NCBI GenBank assembly: GCA_021325525.1
Contig: JAJPHB010000070.1
Coordinates: 1 to 36,742, forward strand
Origin: Alphaproteobacteria bacterium
Lineage (GTDB): Bacteria; Pseudomonadota; Alphaproteobacteria; ATCC43930; CGMCC-115725
DNA length: 36,742 bases
Direction: 5' to 3'
This document shows positions 17,969 through 26,379 of the stretch, one piece after another; the stretch's first letter is position 1, and every line of letters begins with the position of its first letter. The notes under the pieces were generated by a model that worked only from the letters and a program-made list of their open reading frames with translations, did not search any database and was not told the DNA's origin. Position numbers and translations under genes: made by a program.

Positions 17969-18463
17969 TTAATTAGCCGCTTCGCGCCGGCGGAGCAAGC
18001 CGTCAATGAGCATCAGGGCGACGCCGATGCAGATCGCGGAATCGGCGACGTTGAAGGCCGGCCAGTGCCAAGCGCCGAGGTGGAAGTCGAGAAAATCGAC
18101 GACGGCGCCGAGGCGCAGGCGATCGATGACGTTGCCGATCGCCCCGCCGACGACGAGGCCGATCGCCGGAACTATCCACCCCTCGGCGCTGCGCCAGAGC
18201 CAGACGAGCAGCGCCACGACGATGGCGGCGGCGAGCACGGAAAAGACGAGGCCGCCGCCCGGCGCTCCGCCGTTGTTGAACATGCCGAAGCTGACGCCGC
18301 GGTTGCGCACGAGGACGAGGTTGAAGAAATCGGCAAGGCGGATGGCGGCGAGCCCGTCCATCGCGCGCACGATCCACCATTTGCTCGCCTGGTCGAGAGC
18401 GACGACGAGAGCGGCGACGACGAGCCCCGCCGCAAGGCGCTGCGGCGGCTGCGCCCTAGACAT
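17969..18463 (-). CDS. lspA: Lipoprotein signal peptidase LspA
   Basis: A 164-residue inner-membrane aspartyl protease (signal peptidase II) with four hydrophobic segments. LDQASKWWI is the N-terminal family motif. The catalytic Asps are in [10 protein letters not shown] and [12 protein letters not shown]. It cleaves prolipoproteins before the lipidated Cys; at least three such lipoproteins are encoded in this window. The start lies 8 bases inside the end of ileS, so it is translated with ileS, the classic ileS-lspA arrangement. The C-terminus is short and basic (LLRRREAAN). Confidence 0.95.
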   Translation of the reverse strand: MSRAQPPQRLAAGLVVAALVVALDQASKWWIVRAMDGLAAIRLADFFNLVLVRNRGVSFGMFNNGGAPGGGLVFSVLAAAIVVALLVWLWRSAEGWIVPAIGLVVGGAIGNVIDRLRLGAVVDFLDFHLGAWHWPAFNVADSAICIGVALMLIDGLLRRREAAN

Positions 18464-21296
18464 CGGCGGCGACGCCCGCGGCGGCCACGGCATCGGCGCA
18501 GCGGCGGCACAAATCGGGGTGATCGGCGCCGACCTCCGGCAGGACCTTCCAGCAGCGCTGGCACTTCTCGCCGGCGGCCGTCCGGATGCGGACGCCGACG
18601 CCCGGCACCTCCGGCAAGGTGAAGGCATCGGCGGGCGGCGCCGCGGGGCTGAGCGTGCCGGAGGAGGTGATGCAGATCTCGGCAAGGTCGATGCCGGCGA
18701 GGGCGGCAAGATAGCCCGGCTCGGCAAAGACCTCGGCATCGGCCTGGAGGCTGGAGCCCAGGCGCTTGGCCGCCCGCTCCAGTTCGATGGCGCCGGTGAC
18801 GACGCGGCGCAGATCGCGGATCTTGCCCCATTTCTCGCCGAGCGCCGGGTCGCGCCATGCGGTTGGCACCTGCGGGAAGAGCTGCAGGTGGACGCTGGTC
18901 GCCGCGCCCTCGCCGTGCCGCGCCAGCCACGCCTCCTCGGCGGTGAAGCACAGCACCGGCGCAAGCCAGCGCGCGAGGCAATCGAAGAGGCGGTCGAGCA
19001 CCGTGCGCGCCGCGCGGCGGACGGGCGCGTCGGGGCGGTCGCAATAGAGCGAATCCTTGCGCACGTCGAAATAGAAGGCCGAGAGATCGACGGCGCAGAG
19101 ATGGTGAAGCGCCGTGAACATGCCGTGGAAATCGTAGTTCGCCACCCCGTCGCGGACGATGCCGTCGAGCTCGGCGAGGCGGTGGAGCACCCAGCGCTCC
19201 AGCTCCGGCATCTCGGCCGGCGCCACCACCTCCTCGGCGCGGAATCCCGAGAGGTTGCCGAGGAGATAGCGCAGCGTGTTGCGCAGCCGGCGGTACATAT
19301 CCGCCTGGTATTTCAGGATCTCGGGTCCGATGCGCAAATCCTCGGAATAATCCGACGCCACGACCCAGAGGCGCAGGATGTCGGCGCCGCTCTGCCCGAC
19401 CACCTCCTGCGGCGAGACGATGTTGCCGAGCGATTTCGACATCTTGCGGCCCTGCTCGTCGAGAACGAAGCCGTGGGTCAGCACGGCCTCGTAAGGCGCG
19501 CGCCCGCGCGTCCCGCAGGATTCGAGCAGCGAGGAATGGAACCAACCGCGATGCTGGTCGGAGCCTTCGAGATAGAGCGAGGCCGGCCATTTGAGATCGG
19601 GCCGCTGTTCCAGCACGAAGCTGTGGCTCGACCCCGATTCGAACCAGACATCGAGAATGTCGGTGACGCGCTCGTAATCCTCGGCCTTGTAGGCGTTGCC
19701 GAGGAACTCCTGCGCGTCGGCGGCGAACCAGATGTCGGCGCCGTGCTTCTCCACGGCGGCGGCGACGCGCTCGACGACCTCGGCATCGCGCAGCGGCTCG
19801 CGCGTCCGCTTGTCGACGAAGACGGCGATCGGCACGCCCCAGGCGCGCTGGCGCGAGATGCACCAATCGGGCCGCGTCTCGATCATCGAACGCAGGCGGT
19901 TCTTGCCCTGGGGCGGGATCCAGCGCGTCGCCTCGATCGCCGCCAGGGCCTTGCCGCGCAGCTCGTTCGCCTGCATCGAGATGAACCATTGCGGCGTGTT
20001 GCGGAAGATGAGGGGCGCCTTCGAGCGCCAGGAATGCGGATAGGAATGGACGAGCTTGCCCTGCGCGAGGAGGCCGCCCGCCGTTTCGAGCGCGGCGATG
20101 ACGGCGGCGTTGGCGTTGCCGGTCTTGCCGTTCGGCCAATAGACCACCTTGCCGGCGAAGAGCGGCACATGGTCGTAATAGGCGCCGTCGGGACCCACTG
20201 TCTGCGGCACCTCGATGCCGTGGGCGCGGCCGAGCTCGAAATCGTCCTCGCCATGGCCGGGCGCGATATGGACGAAGCCGGTGCCTTCCTCCTCGCTGAC
20301 GAAGGCGCCGGGAAGCAGCGGCACGGGGAAGTCGTAGCCTTGCCCGGCGAGCGGATGGCGGGCGACGGAGCCGGCGAGGTCAGCGCCTTTGCGGGCGACC
20401 CCTTCGCCGGCCGCGGTGAACCCAGCGGCCGCTTCGAGCTTTTCGAGCAACGCCTTGGCGACGACGAGGCGCTCGCCCGGGCGCGCGAGGCTGCCCTCCC
20501 GCGCCGAGGCCACGCGGACGACGAGGTAATCGAAATCGGGGCCGAAGGCGATCGCGCGGTTGCCGGGCAAGGTCCAGGGCGTCGTCGTCCAGATGACAAT
20601 GCTCGCGCCGGCCAGCGCCGGGTCCGAGGCCTTTACGACGGGAAAGCGCGCCCACACCGTCGTCGAGGTGTGGTCGTGATACTCGATCTCGGCCTCGGCG
20701 AGCGCCGTCTTCTCGACGACCGACCACATGACGGGCTTCGCCCCCTGGAAGAGGCCGCCATTCATCAGGAACTTGCCGAGCTCGCGGACGATCTGCGCCT
20801 CGGCGGCATAGGCCATGGTCGTGTAGGGGTGCTGCCAGTCGCCGGCGACGCCGAGCCGCTCGAACTCCTCGCGCTGCACGCCGATCCAATGCTCGGCGAA
20901 ATCGCGGCATTCCTTGCGGAAGAGCGCGATCGGCACCTCGTCCTTCGATTTCTTGGCGGCGCGGTATTTCTCCTCGATCTTCCACTCGATCGGCAGGCCG
21001 TGGCAGTCCCAGCCGGGCACGTAATTGGCGTCGTAGCCCAGCATCTGCCGCGAGCGGTTGACGACGTCCTTCAGGATCTTGTTGAGGGCGTGACCGATAT
21101 GAAGGTTGCCGTTGGCATAGGGCGGGCCGTCATGGAGGATGAACTTCTCCCGCCCCTGCGAAGCCTCGCGAAGCTGCCGCCACAGCCCGATCTTCCGCCA
21201 GCGCTCGAGGAGAAGCGGCTCGCGCTTCGGCAAGTCGCCGCGCATCGGAAAGGCGGTCTCGGGCAGGAAGACGGTACGACGGTAATCGGTGCTCAT
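18456..21296 (-). CDS. ileS: Isoleucyl-tRNA synthetase
   Basis: A 946-residue class Ia synthetase. The HIGH motif is in [18 protein letters not shown] and the KMSKS loop is [10 protein letters not shown]. The CP1 editing domain lies between them ([17 protein letters not shown]). The C-terminal zinc finger is CQRCWKV and CRRC. This is the bacterial (E. coli-like, type 1) form. It charges tRNA-Ile. The ATG at 21296 starts [20 protein letters not shown], the standard start. The upstream 248 bases contain a perfect 9-bp hairpin described separately. No T-box is visible. Confidence 0.97.
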   Translation of the reverse strand: MSTDYRRTVFLPETAFPMRGDLPKREPLLLERWRKIGLWRQLREASQGREKFILHDGPPYANGNLHIGHALNKILKDVVNRSRQMLGYDANYVPGWDCHGLPIEWKIEEKYRAAKKSKDEVPIALFRKECRDFAEHWIGVQREEFERLGVAGDWQHPYTTMAYAAEAQIVRELGKFLMNGGLFQGAKPVMWSVVEKTALAEAEIEYHDHTSTTVWARFPVVKASDPALAGASIVIWTTTPWTLPGNRAIAFGPDFDYLVVRVASAREGSLARPGERLVVAKALLEKLEAAAGFTAAGEGVARKGADLAGSVARHPLAGQGYDFPVPLLPGAFVSEEEGTGFVHIAPGHGEDDFELGRAHGIEVPQTVGPDGAYYDHVPLFAGKVVYWPNGKTGNANAAVIAALETAGGLLAQGKLVHSYPHSWRSKAPLIFRNTPQWFISMQANELRGKALAAIEATRWIPPQGKNRLRSMIETRPDWCISRQRAWGVPIAVFVDKRTREPLRDAEVVERVAAAVEKHGADIWFAADAQEFLGNAYKAEDYERVTDILDVWFESGSSHSFVLEQRPDLKWPASLYLEGSDQHRGWFHSSLLESCGTRGRAPYEAVLTHGFVLDEQGRKMSKSLGNIVSPQEVVGQSGADILRLWVVASDYSEDLRIGPEILKYQADMYRRLRNTLRYLLGNLSGFRAEEVVAPAEMPELERWVLHRLAELDGIVRDGVANYDFHGMFTALHHLCAVDLSAFYFDVRKDSLYCDRPDAPVRRAARTVLDRLFDCLARWLAPVLCFTAEEAWLARHGEGAATSVHLQLFPQVPTAWRDPALGEKWGKIRDLRRVVTGAIELERAAKRLGSSLQADAEVFAEPGYLAALAGIDLAEICITSSGTLSPAAPPADAFTLPEVPGVGVRIRTAAGEKCQRCWKVLPEVGADHPDLCRRCADAVAAAGVAADV

Positions 21297-21398
21297 GGCT
21301 CGCCTTTTATCGGGCTTTTCGGTCGGGCTGATAATCGTCCGGCGGCGGCTCTGCCGCTTGGGCGCGACGCTTGCCGCGACGGACGCGAAGACGCTCTC

Positions 21399-21424
21399 CC
21401 CGGTCCTACGCTGCGAGGACCGGG
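21399..21424 (-). other. Perfect 9-bp hairpin in the ileS 5' region
   Basis: CCCGGTCCT (21399-21407) and AGGACCGGG (21416-21424) are exact inverted repeats with an 8-base loop, about 100 bases upstream of the ileS start and probably within its leader transcript. There is no U-tract after it on the minus strand, so a simple terminator is unlikely. A regulatory or RNA-stability role is possible but unsupported. The rest of 21297-21544 holds no gene I can support. Confidence 0.4.
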
Positions 21425-21485
21425 CGGCTAATTCGCGAGAGCCGGAGAAGAGCCATTCGCATGGCGGCGACCATAGGAAACCCGC

Positions 21486-21505
21486 CGCCGGCCGTCAATC
21501 CGGCG
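21486..21505 (-). terminator. Possible weak terminator hairpin after the ribF gene cluster
   Basis: CGCCGG (21486-21491) and CCGGCG (21500-21505) pair perfectly around an 8-base loop, about 40 bases after the stop of the 21545 gene. On the minus strand it is followed by GCGGGTTTCCT, with only a short T-run, so intrinsic termination would be weak. Position between two minus-strand operons supports it. Confidence 0.3.
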
Positions 21506-21544
21506 TGCGCAAGAAGAGCGCAAGCAGGGGCCAAGGAAGCGACT

Positions 21545-21883
21545 TCACTCGCCCGCTTTCGCCTCGGTGCGCAGATCGAGGGCGACGTTGTCGCCGGAAA
21601 TCGAGATCGACTTCTTGGCGTTGCGCGGCAGCGGGATGCGCGCCGCGATGCAGTAGCTCATCAGCGCGGCCGCGACGAAGGTGTTGCCGAGCACCACCTC
21701 GTGGTGCTTGTCGGCGTTGTTGTCGTAAATCTTCAAGAGAACGTCGCCACGCGTCTTCTCCATGAAGCTCGCCGACTGGATCTGCCCGAAGGGTATGACG
21801 AGGCGGCCCTCGATGCGCTGCGTGTTGAGGGCCTGCCGCAACTCCTCGTTGCTGAAGACGATCCGTCGCAATTCGGTCGGCAT
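21545..21883 (-). CDS. Small hypothetical protein
   Basis: A 112-residue soluble protein starting MPTELRRIVFSNEELRQAL. It has short strands and helices (IEGRLVIPFGQIQSASF, DVLLKIYDNN, VVLGNTFVAAALMSYC), no signal peptide, and no domain I recognise; similar openings occur in proteins annotated as hypothetical in Rhodospirillales. Codon use and mixed composition look like a real gene, unlike the Arg/Pro-rich readings in other frames. It is the last of three small genes after ribF, 40 bases after the preceding stop. It might act with the PAS protein of the same cluster. Confidence 0.68.
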   Translation of the reverse strand: MPTELRRIVFSNEELRQALNTQRIEGRLVIPFGQIQSASFMEKTRGDVLLKIYDNNADKHHEVVLGNTFVAAALMSYCIAARIPLPRNAKKSISISGDNVALDLRTEAKAGE

Positions 21884-21923
21884 TGGGCCGCCCCCTCGGC
21901 AAGCGAAAGTCCCGACGAGGATA

Positions 21924-22346
21924 CTACCCGATCAGCTCGTAGCGGACAAAACCAAGCGCGCCGAGCGCGCCCGAGAGGACGAGGAGGACGCGCAGCAGCA
22001 GGAAAACCCATTGACGCCGCGCCTCGGCCCGGGCCCGCGCCGCCCCGGCGAGGGCCCGGGCGCGCAGCCGCTCCTGCTTGCGCTGGACCCGCATCGCCTC
22101 GACCTCGCGCTCGAGTTCGAGGCGCTGGCGGTGGGCCTGCTCGTTATGGCCGTCGACCGAAGCCTGGCGGAAAATGGTGCGCGGCGGCGACCCGTCGCCG
22201 CTGTCCTGCACGACGCGGACGGCGGCCGGCGGCCGCTTCTGCTTCATGACGTCCTTGGCCGCGTCGACGGCGAGCGTCTTCTCGTCGAACAAGGCGTAGG
22301 AGCGCCACTGCCCGCCGACATTGCGCTGGACCTCGAACACCATCAT
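21924..22346 (-). CDS. Small hypothetical protein with coiled coil and C-terminal membrane helix
   Basis: A 140-residue protein. The N-terminal part (FEVQRNVGGQWRSYALFDEK) is a short strand-rich domain of unknown identity. A charged helical stretch at about 68-110 (QRLELEREVEAMRVQRKQER) predicts a coiled coil. Residues about 112-134 form a single hydrophobic segment (WVFLLLRVLLVLSGALGALG), giving a tail-anchored protein with its N-terminal part in the cytoplasm. Two consecutive ATGs open the gene, so the start could be 22346 or 22343. It begins 6 bases after the PAS gene stop, which implies coupling. Confidence 0.68.
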   Translation of the reverse strand: MMVFEVQRNVGGQWRSYALFDEKTLAVDAAKDVMKQKRPPAAVRVVQDSGDGSPPRTIFRQASVDGHNEQAHRQRLELEREVEAMRVQRKQERLRARALAGAARARAEARRQWVFLLLRVLLVLSGALGALGFVRYELIG

Positions 22347-22352
22347 GGCGGA

Positions 22353-22811
22353 TCAGCCGTCTTCCGCCGCGATTTCGCGGCAATTGGCCGCCCCGAAGAG
22401 CGCCTCGATCCGCTCGCCGTCATCGGAGAGCGGCAGCAGGATCGCCCGGAACATGATGGGGCGCTCCAGATGCATCGCCCGGTCGCCGACGCAGATCGGG
22501 ATGCGCTTGGCGAGGACCCGCGGGACGAAGCCGGTCGCCGCCTTCAAGAGAGTGCGGTCCGGGCAATCCGCCACCCGGCTCTGCCGCGACCAGCTCCAAC
22601 CCGGCACCGCCAGCGCGGTGCCGACATAGTCGAAGCGCGGATTGTGCGGATCGTCGAGAACGAGGCAGAAGCAATGCTCCCAATCCCCTTCGAGGAGGGC
22701 GGGAGCCAAGGATTCGCGCGGCGGGAAAGCCCGCTCGCCGCACAATTCCTGCCAGCGGGCCAGAACCCGAAGGACGAGCCGCCGCTCGGCGGCCTGCGAT
22801 TGCTGCGACAT
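22353..22811 (-). CDS. PAS_5 family PAS-domain protein
   Basis: A 152-residue single-domain PAS protein of the PAS_5 type frequent in Rhodospirillales. The N-terminal helix (LVLRVLARWQELCGERAFPP) and the ending ILLPLSDDGERIEALFGA are the recognisable family features; CFCLVLDDPHNPRFDYVGTAL is the PAS core. No output domain is attached, so it would sense or bind partners rather than signal alone; ligand and partner are unknown. It lies 105 bases after ribF, with two hairpins in the gap, and its stop is 6 bases before the next start. TCAGGG just before the ATG is a weak ribosome site. Confidence 0.78.
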   Translation of the reverse strand: MSQQSQAAERRLVLRVLARWQELCGERAFPPRESLAPALLEGDWEHCFCLVLDDPHNPRFDYVGTALAVPGWSWSRQSRVADCPDRTLLKAATGFVPRVLAKRIPICVGDRAMHLERPIMFRAILLPLSDDGERIEALFGAANCREIAAEDG

Positions 22812-22830
22812 CCCTGACGATCACCTTTCC

Positions 22831-22892
22831 GCAAGGCAAATTCCCTTGCCCCGCCCAAGCCTCGCCGCCACGCGACTTGCGTCGGCGCGAGG
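22831..22892 (-). other. Two small hairpins between ribF and the PAS gene
   Basis: GCAAGG (22831-22836) pairs with CCTTGC (22844-22849) around 7 bases. CCTCGCCGCC (22860-22869) pairs with GGCGCGAGG (22884-22892) with one bulge. Both lie in the 105-base gap between ribF and the PAS gene and would be in a ribF-PAS transcript. Neither is followed by a T-run, so they may be processing or attenuation structures, or chance in GC-rich DNA. Confidence 0.3.
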
Positions 22893-22916
22893 TTCCAAGT
22901 GATCCAAATTTCCCTT

Positions 22917-23876
22917 TTATATTCCGTTAATTGACGGCGCCGGCCCGGACGCGCGCAGACGCTCGCGCGCCATCTCGCAATCGGCCGCGATCTGCGCCTT
23001 GAGCGCGTCGAGGCCGGCGAATTTCCGCTCGGGCCGCAGATAATCGACGAGGGCGACGCGCAGATGCCGCCCATAGAGCTCGCCGGCGAAATCGAAGATA
23101 TGCACTTCGAAGCGAAGCGCCGCGCCGCCCACCGTCGGGCGCATGCCGAAATTCGCCACGGCATCGCGCCAAGCGCCGTCGCGCCCGAGCGCGGCGCGCA
23201 CGGCATAGACGCCGGCCGCCGGCCGCAAATAGCCGTCGAGCTGCAGATTGGCGGTGGGAAAGCCGATGGTGCGGCCGCGCCGGTCGCCCTGCTCGACGCG
23301 GCCGTCGATTTCCCAGAACCGGCCGAGGAGAGCCGCCGCCCGCCGCGGCTCGCCGCCCTCGAGGAGATGGCGGATGCGCGTCGAGGAATAGATCTCCTCG
23401 CCCGCCTGCACCGGGTCGAGAACGGTGACGCCGAAGCCGAGCGCGCGCCCCATCTCGGTCAGCAGCGCCGCCGTGCCGCGCCGGCGGTTGCCGAAGACGA
23501 AATCATAGCCGACCACGGCATGGCGGATGCCGAGCCCGCCATGCAGGATGTCGCGGACGAAGCTTTCGGCGCTGCGCGCGGCGAAGCCGTGATCGAAGCG
23601 CAGCACGTAGAGGAGATCGACGCCGCTGCGCCGCAGCAGCTCTACCTTGGCGCGGAACGGGGTGAGGCGGAACGGCGGCGCCGCGGGCTGAAAGACGCTG
23701 CGCGGGTGCGGCTCGAAGCTCAGCACCGCCTGTGGCGCGCCGAGCGAGCTTGCAAGGCGGCCCGCCGCCGCGATCACCGCTTGATGGCCGCGATGGACGC
23801 CGTCGAAATTGCCGATGGCGACGACGGCGCCGCGCGCCTTCTCCGGCAGCGATGTCGCATGGCGGTAAATCTGCAT
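22917..23876 (-). CDS. ribF: Bifunctional riboflavin kinase / FAD synthetase RibF
   Basis: A 319-residue two-domain enzyme. The N-terminal FMN adenylyltransferase domain shows AIGNFDGVHRGHQAVI, the nucleotidyltransferase HxGH-like motif, and VVGYDFVFGNRRRGT. The C-terminal flavokinase domain shows GRTIGFPTANLQLDG, PAAGVYAVRA and FAGELYGRHLRVALVDYLRP. It makes FMN and then FAD in the cytosol, and the FAD-dependent enzyme at 1399 is one possible client among many. Length and start at 23876 (MQIYRHATSLPEKARGAVVA) are standard. ribF upstream of ileS-lspA is a common bacterial order; here three small genes intervene. Confidence 0.95.
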   Translation of the reverse strand: MQIYRHATSLPEKARGAVVAIGNFDGVHRGHQAVIAAAGRLASSLGAPQAVLSFEPHPRSVFQPAAPPFRLTPFRAKVELLRRSGVDLLYVLRFDHGFAARSAESFVRDILHGGLGIRHAVVGYDFVFGNRRRGTAALLTEMGRALGFGVTVLDPVQAGEEIYSSTRIRHLLEGGEPRRAAALLGRFWEIDGRVEQGDRRGRTIGFPTANLQLDGYLRPAAGVYAVRAALGRDGAWRDAVANFGMRPTVGGAALRFEVHIFDFAGELYGRHLRVALVDYLRPERKFAGLDALKAQIAADCEMARERLRASGPAPSINGI

Positions 23877-23943
23877 GGCGCGTGGATTCTGAAGGGGTGG
23901 CGCTGCTGTAAGAGGAGCCGGATCCGGCGATGCCGCCGCGCAA

Positions 23944-23971
23944 AATATAACGGGCGGGCCATGCCTGAACA
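23944..23971 (-). promoter_or_regulatory. Possible ribF promoter
   Basis: On the minus strand TATATT (23944-23949) matches the -10 consensus in five of six bases, 16 bases downstream of TGTTCA (23966-23971), a poor -35. It stands out in GC-rich DNA and lies about 70 bases before the ribF start, divergent from the argD promoter. Confidence 0.4.
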
Positions 23972-24006
23972 GCGGATTGCCGCCGCCGCCAACCGGAAAG
24001 CGCGCG

Positions 24007-24035
24007 TTGACAGGCAGGTTTCGCCCCTACATACT
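24007..24035 (+). promoter_or_regulatory. Sigma70-type promoter for the arg leader and argDF
   Basis: A perfect -35 hexamer TTGACA (24007-24012) is followed by exactly 17 bases and CATACT (24030-24035), four of six matches to the -10 consensus. Transcription would start near 24042. Between here and argD lie a leader ORF and about 180 bases of leader RNA. No ArgR box was recognised around the promoter by eye. Confidence 0.6.
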
Positions 24036-24041
24036 CCCGCG

Positions 24042-24222
24042 CTTTCCGCGCCAGATCGCCGTTGTCGGGCGAGCTCGGCGCGTTGGGAGCCTCGATATGG
24101 CCGCCAGAACGGGCCCCGCGGGCCGGGTGACGAAGGGAGAGCGGGCAGCAGCGCCGTTGCGACGACGACGCTAGGCCGCGCCACCGTATCGCTCACCGAT
24201 CGTTCTGCCGCAGGAGAGACTC
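24042..24222 (+). promoter_or_regulatory. Candidate arginine leader / attenuator region of argDF
   Basis: This is the presumed untranslated leader between the promoter and argD. It contains the arginine-rich leader ORF (24097-24174) and a 48-base spacer. GGCAG within the ORF (24144-24148) is complementary to CTGCC (24205-24209), which abuts the argD Shine-Dalgarno AGGAG (24212-24216). CGGCGC (24075-24080) can also pair with GCGCCG (24151-24156) in the ORF. A ribosome halted at the arginine codons would cover the upstream arm of the first pairing and could free the argD ribosome site. The pairing model is inference from short complementarities. Confidence 0.4.
24097..24174 (+). CDS. Candidate arginine-rich leader peptide upstream of argDF
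   Basis: A 25-codon ORF preceded by GGGAG (24085-24089) seven bases before its ATG, a textbook ribosome site. It starts MAARTGPAGRVTKGERAAAP and ends LRRRR. Seven of 25 codons are Arg, four of them consecutive immediately before the stop. The run is CGA CGA CGA CGC, and codon 4 is AGA; CGA and AGA are rarely seen in the surrounding genes, which use mostly CGC and CGG. The ORF sits 48 bases before the argD start and about 55 bases after the predicted transcription start. This matches the logic of leader peptides that sense the amino acid made by the downstream operon. No homologue is known to me; a chance ORF remains possible. Confidence 0.55.
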   Translation: MAARTGPAGRVTKGERAAAPLRRRR

Positions 24223-25395
24223 GTGATTCCAGCAGTGATGCCGACCTATGGTCGGTTCGATCTCGCTTTCGATAAGGGCGAGGGCGCCTATCTCTTCACC
24301 GCCGATGGCCGGAAATACCTCGATTTCGCCAGCGGCATCGCCGTGACCGTCCTCGGCCACGCCCATCCGCATCTCGTCGAGGCGCTCATCGAGCAGGGGC
24401 AGAAGCTTTGGCACTGCTCCAACCTTTTCGAGATCCCGGCGCAGAAGCGCCTCGCCGAGCGCCTCGTCGCCAACACCTTCGCCGATACGGTCTTCTTCGG
24501 CAATTCCGGCGCCGAGGCGGTCGAATGCGCCTTGAAGATCGTGCGCCGCTATCATGACGAGAGCGGCCATCCCGAGCGCTACCGCGTCATCGCCTGCACC
24601 GGCTCCTTCCACGGCCGCACCCTGGCGACCCTCGCCGCCGCCGGCAACCCCAAATACCTCAAAGGCTACGCCCCCGACGTCGAAGGCTTCGACCATGTCG
24701 CCTTCGGCAATCTGAACGAGCTGCGCGCCGCCATCACCAAGGAGACGGCGGCGATCCTCGTCGAGCCGATTCAGGGCGAAGGCGGCATCCGCGCCGCCTC
24801 GCTCGACTATCTGCGCGGCCTGCGCGCCGTCGCCGACGAGTTCGGGCTGCTCCTCGTCTTCGACGAGGTGCAGTGCGGGATGGGGCGTTCGGGCAAGCTC
24901 TTCGCCCATGAATGGGCCGGCGTCGCGCCCGATGTCATGACGGTGGCGAAGGGGCTGGGCGGCGGCTTTCCGGTGGGCGCCTGCCTTGCCACCGAGCGCG
25001 CCGCCGCCGTCATGACGACCGGCTCGCACGGCTCGACCTTCGGCGGCAATCCGCTCGCCATGGCGGTCGGCAACGCCGTGCTCGACGTCGTGCTGGCGGA
25101 CGGCTTTCTGCCCAAGGTGGACCGCATCGCGCGGCTTCTCTGGGGGCGGCTCGAGACGCTCGTCGCCCGTTACCCGAAGGTCTTCGCCGAGCTGCGCGGC
25201 GCCGGGCTGCTGCTCGGCTTGCGCTGCGTCGTCCCCAATAGCGAGGTGATCGACAAGCTGATGGCCGAGGGCCTTCTCACCGTCGCCGCGGGCGAGAACG
25301 TCATCCGCCTGCTGCCGCCGCTCATCATCGACGAGCGCCATGTCGAGGAGGCGATGGGCATCCTCGACCGCGTCGCCGCGAGCTATCCGCAATGA
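24223..25395 (+). CDS. argD: Acetylornithine aminotransferase ArgD
   Basis: A 390-residue class-III PLP aminotransferase. The PLP lysine is K243 in [14 protein letters not shown]. Other motifs are [34 protein letters not shown] and [15 protein letters not shown]. It converts N-acetylglutamate semialdehyde to N-acetylornithine in arginine synthesis and often serves lysine synthesis as succinyl-diaminopimelate aminotransferase. I choose the GTG at 24223 because AGGAG at 24212-24216 is well spaced; an ATG at 24238 would remove five residues and has no ribosome site. The stop overlaps the argF start (ATGA). Confidence 0.94.
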   Translation: MIPAVMPTYGRFDLAFDKGEGAYLFTADGRKYLDFASGIAVTVLGHAHPHLVEALIEQGQKLWHCSNLFEIPAQKRLAERLVANTFADTVFFGNSGAEAVECALKIVRRYHDESGHPERYRVIACTGSFHGRTLATLAAAGNPKYLKGYAPDVEGFDHVAFGNLNELRAAITKETAAILVEPIQGEGGIRAASLDYLRGLRAVADEFGLLLVFDEVQCGMGRSGKLFAHEWAGVAPDVMTVAKGLGGGFPVGACLATERAAAVMTTGSHGSTFGGNPLAMAVGNAVLDVVLADGFLPKVDRIARLLWGRLETLVARYPKVFAELRGAGLLLGLRCVVPNSEVIDKLMAEGLLTVAAGENVIRLLPPLIIDERHVEEAMGILDRVAASYPQ

Positions 25396-26336
25396 GCGCG
25401 TCGAAGCCGCTGCGGAAGAGCAGCGCGGCAGGGCCCGCGCCGCGGCACTTCCTCGACCTCGACCGGATCGACGCCAAGGAGCTGCGGCGCATCCTCGACA
25501 TGGGGGTCGCCTACAAGCGGCGCGGCAAGGCGGGCGACCGCATCCTCGCCGGCAAGACGCTGGCGATGATCTTCGAGAAGCCCTCGACGCGGACGCGCGT
25601 CTCCTTCGAGGTGGCGATGCGGCAATTGGGCGGCGAGGTCATCATCCTCGACGCGGCGGCGAGCCAATTGGGGCGTGGCGAGACCGTCGCCGATACGGCG
25701 CGGGTTCTCTCGCGCTATGTCGATGCCATCATGATCCGCACGACCCAGGCGGCAAAGCTCGAGGAGATGGCGCGCTACGCCAGCGTGCCGGTCATCAACG
25801 GCCTCACCGACACCTCGCATCCCTGCCAGCTCATGGCCGATGTCATGACGCTGGAGGAGCACAAGGGCAACGCCGCCGGCAAGATCGTCGCCTGGAGCGG
25901 CGACGGCAACAACGTCGCGGCGAGCTGGGTGCATGCCGCCGTGCGCTTCGATTTCGACCTGCGCATCGCCTGCCCGGACGAGCTGCGGCCGCCGGCGCAT
26001 CTCCTCGACTGGGCGCGCCGCGCCGGCGGCCGCGTCAGCGTCACCGCCGTGCCGGAGAAAGCCGTCGAAGGCGCCGATTGCGTCGTCACCGACACCTGGG
26101 TCTCGATGGGGGTTGAAGCCAGCGTCAACCGTCACAACATGCTGGCACCTTACCGCGTCGACGAGCGGCTGATGGCCGCGGCGAAGCCCGACGCCATCTT
26201 CATGCACTGCCTGCCTGCCAAGCGCGGCGAGGAGGTAAGCGCCGGGGTGATCGACGGGCCGCAATCGGTGGTCTGGGACGAGGCGGAGAACCGCCTCCAC
26301 GCTCAGAAGGGCATCCTCGCCTGGTGCCTCGGCTGA
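25392..26336 (+). CDS. argF: Ornithine carbamoyltransferase ArgF
   Basis: A 314-residue transcarbamylase making citrulline from ornithine and carbamoyl phosphate. The carbamoyl-phosphate motif is [15 protein letters not shown], the HPCQ motif is in [12 protein letters not shown], the ornithine-binding loop DTWVSMG is in the C-terminal domain, and [13 protein letters not shown] carries the catalytic Cys. The first 20 residues are a short basic extension. Translation is coupled to argD by a 4-base overlap. With argD and the deacetylase at 35555 it supplies arginine synthesis. Confidence 0.96.
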   Translation: MSASKPLRKSSAAGPAPRHFLDLDRIDAKELRRILDMGVAYKRRGKAGDRILAGKTLAMIFEKPSTRTRVSFEVAMRQLGGEVIILDAAASQLGRGETVADTARVLSRYVDAIMIRTTQAAKLEEMARYASVPVINGLTDTSHPCQLMADVMTLEEHKGNAAGKIVAWSGDGNNVAASWVHAAVRFDFDLRIACPDELRPPAHLLDWARRAGGRVSVTAVPEKAVEGADCVVTDTWVSMGVEASVNRHNMLAPYRVDERLMAAAKPDAIFMHCLPAKRGEEVSAGVIDGPQSVVWDEAENRLHAQKGILAWCLG

Positions 26337-26379
26337 GGACCTCCGGCATCGGCGCGTTCCGCCGCCCGGGAGTCCCATC

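Noticed and set aside
18006-21431. 1141-codon plus-strand frame opposite lspA and ileS
   Set aside because: Covers the antisense of two certain genes; composition (Gly/Arg/Asp/Ala) is that of a shadow frame.
21406-21474. 22-codon leader ORF upstream of ileS considered as an isoleucine-sensing peptide
   Set aside because: It has only one Ile codon and no Shine-Dalgarno; no terminator pair or T-box was found.
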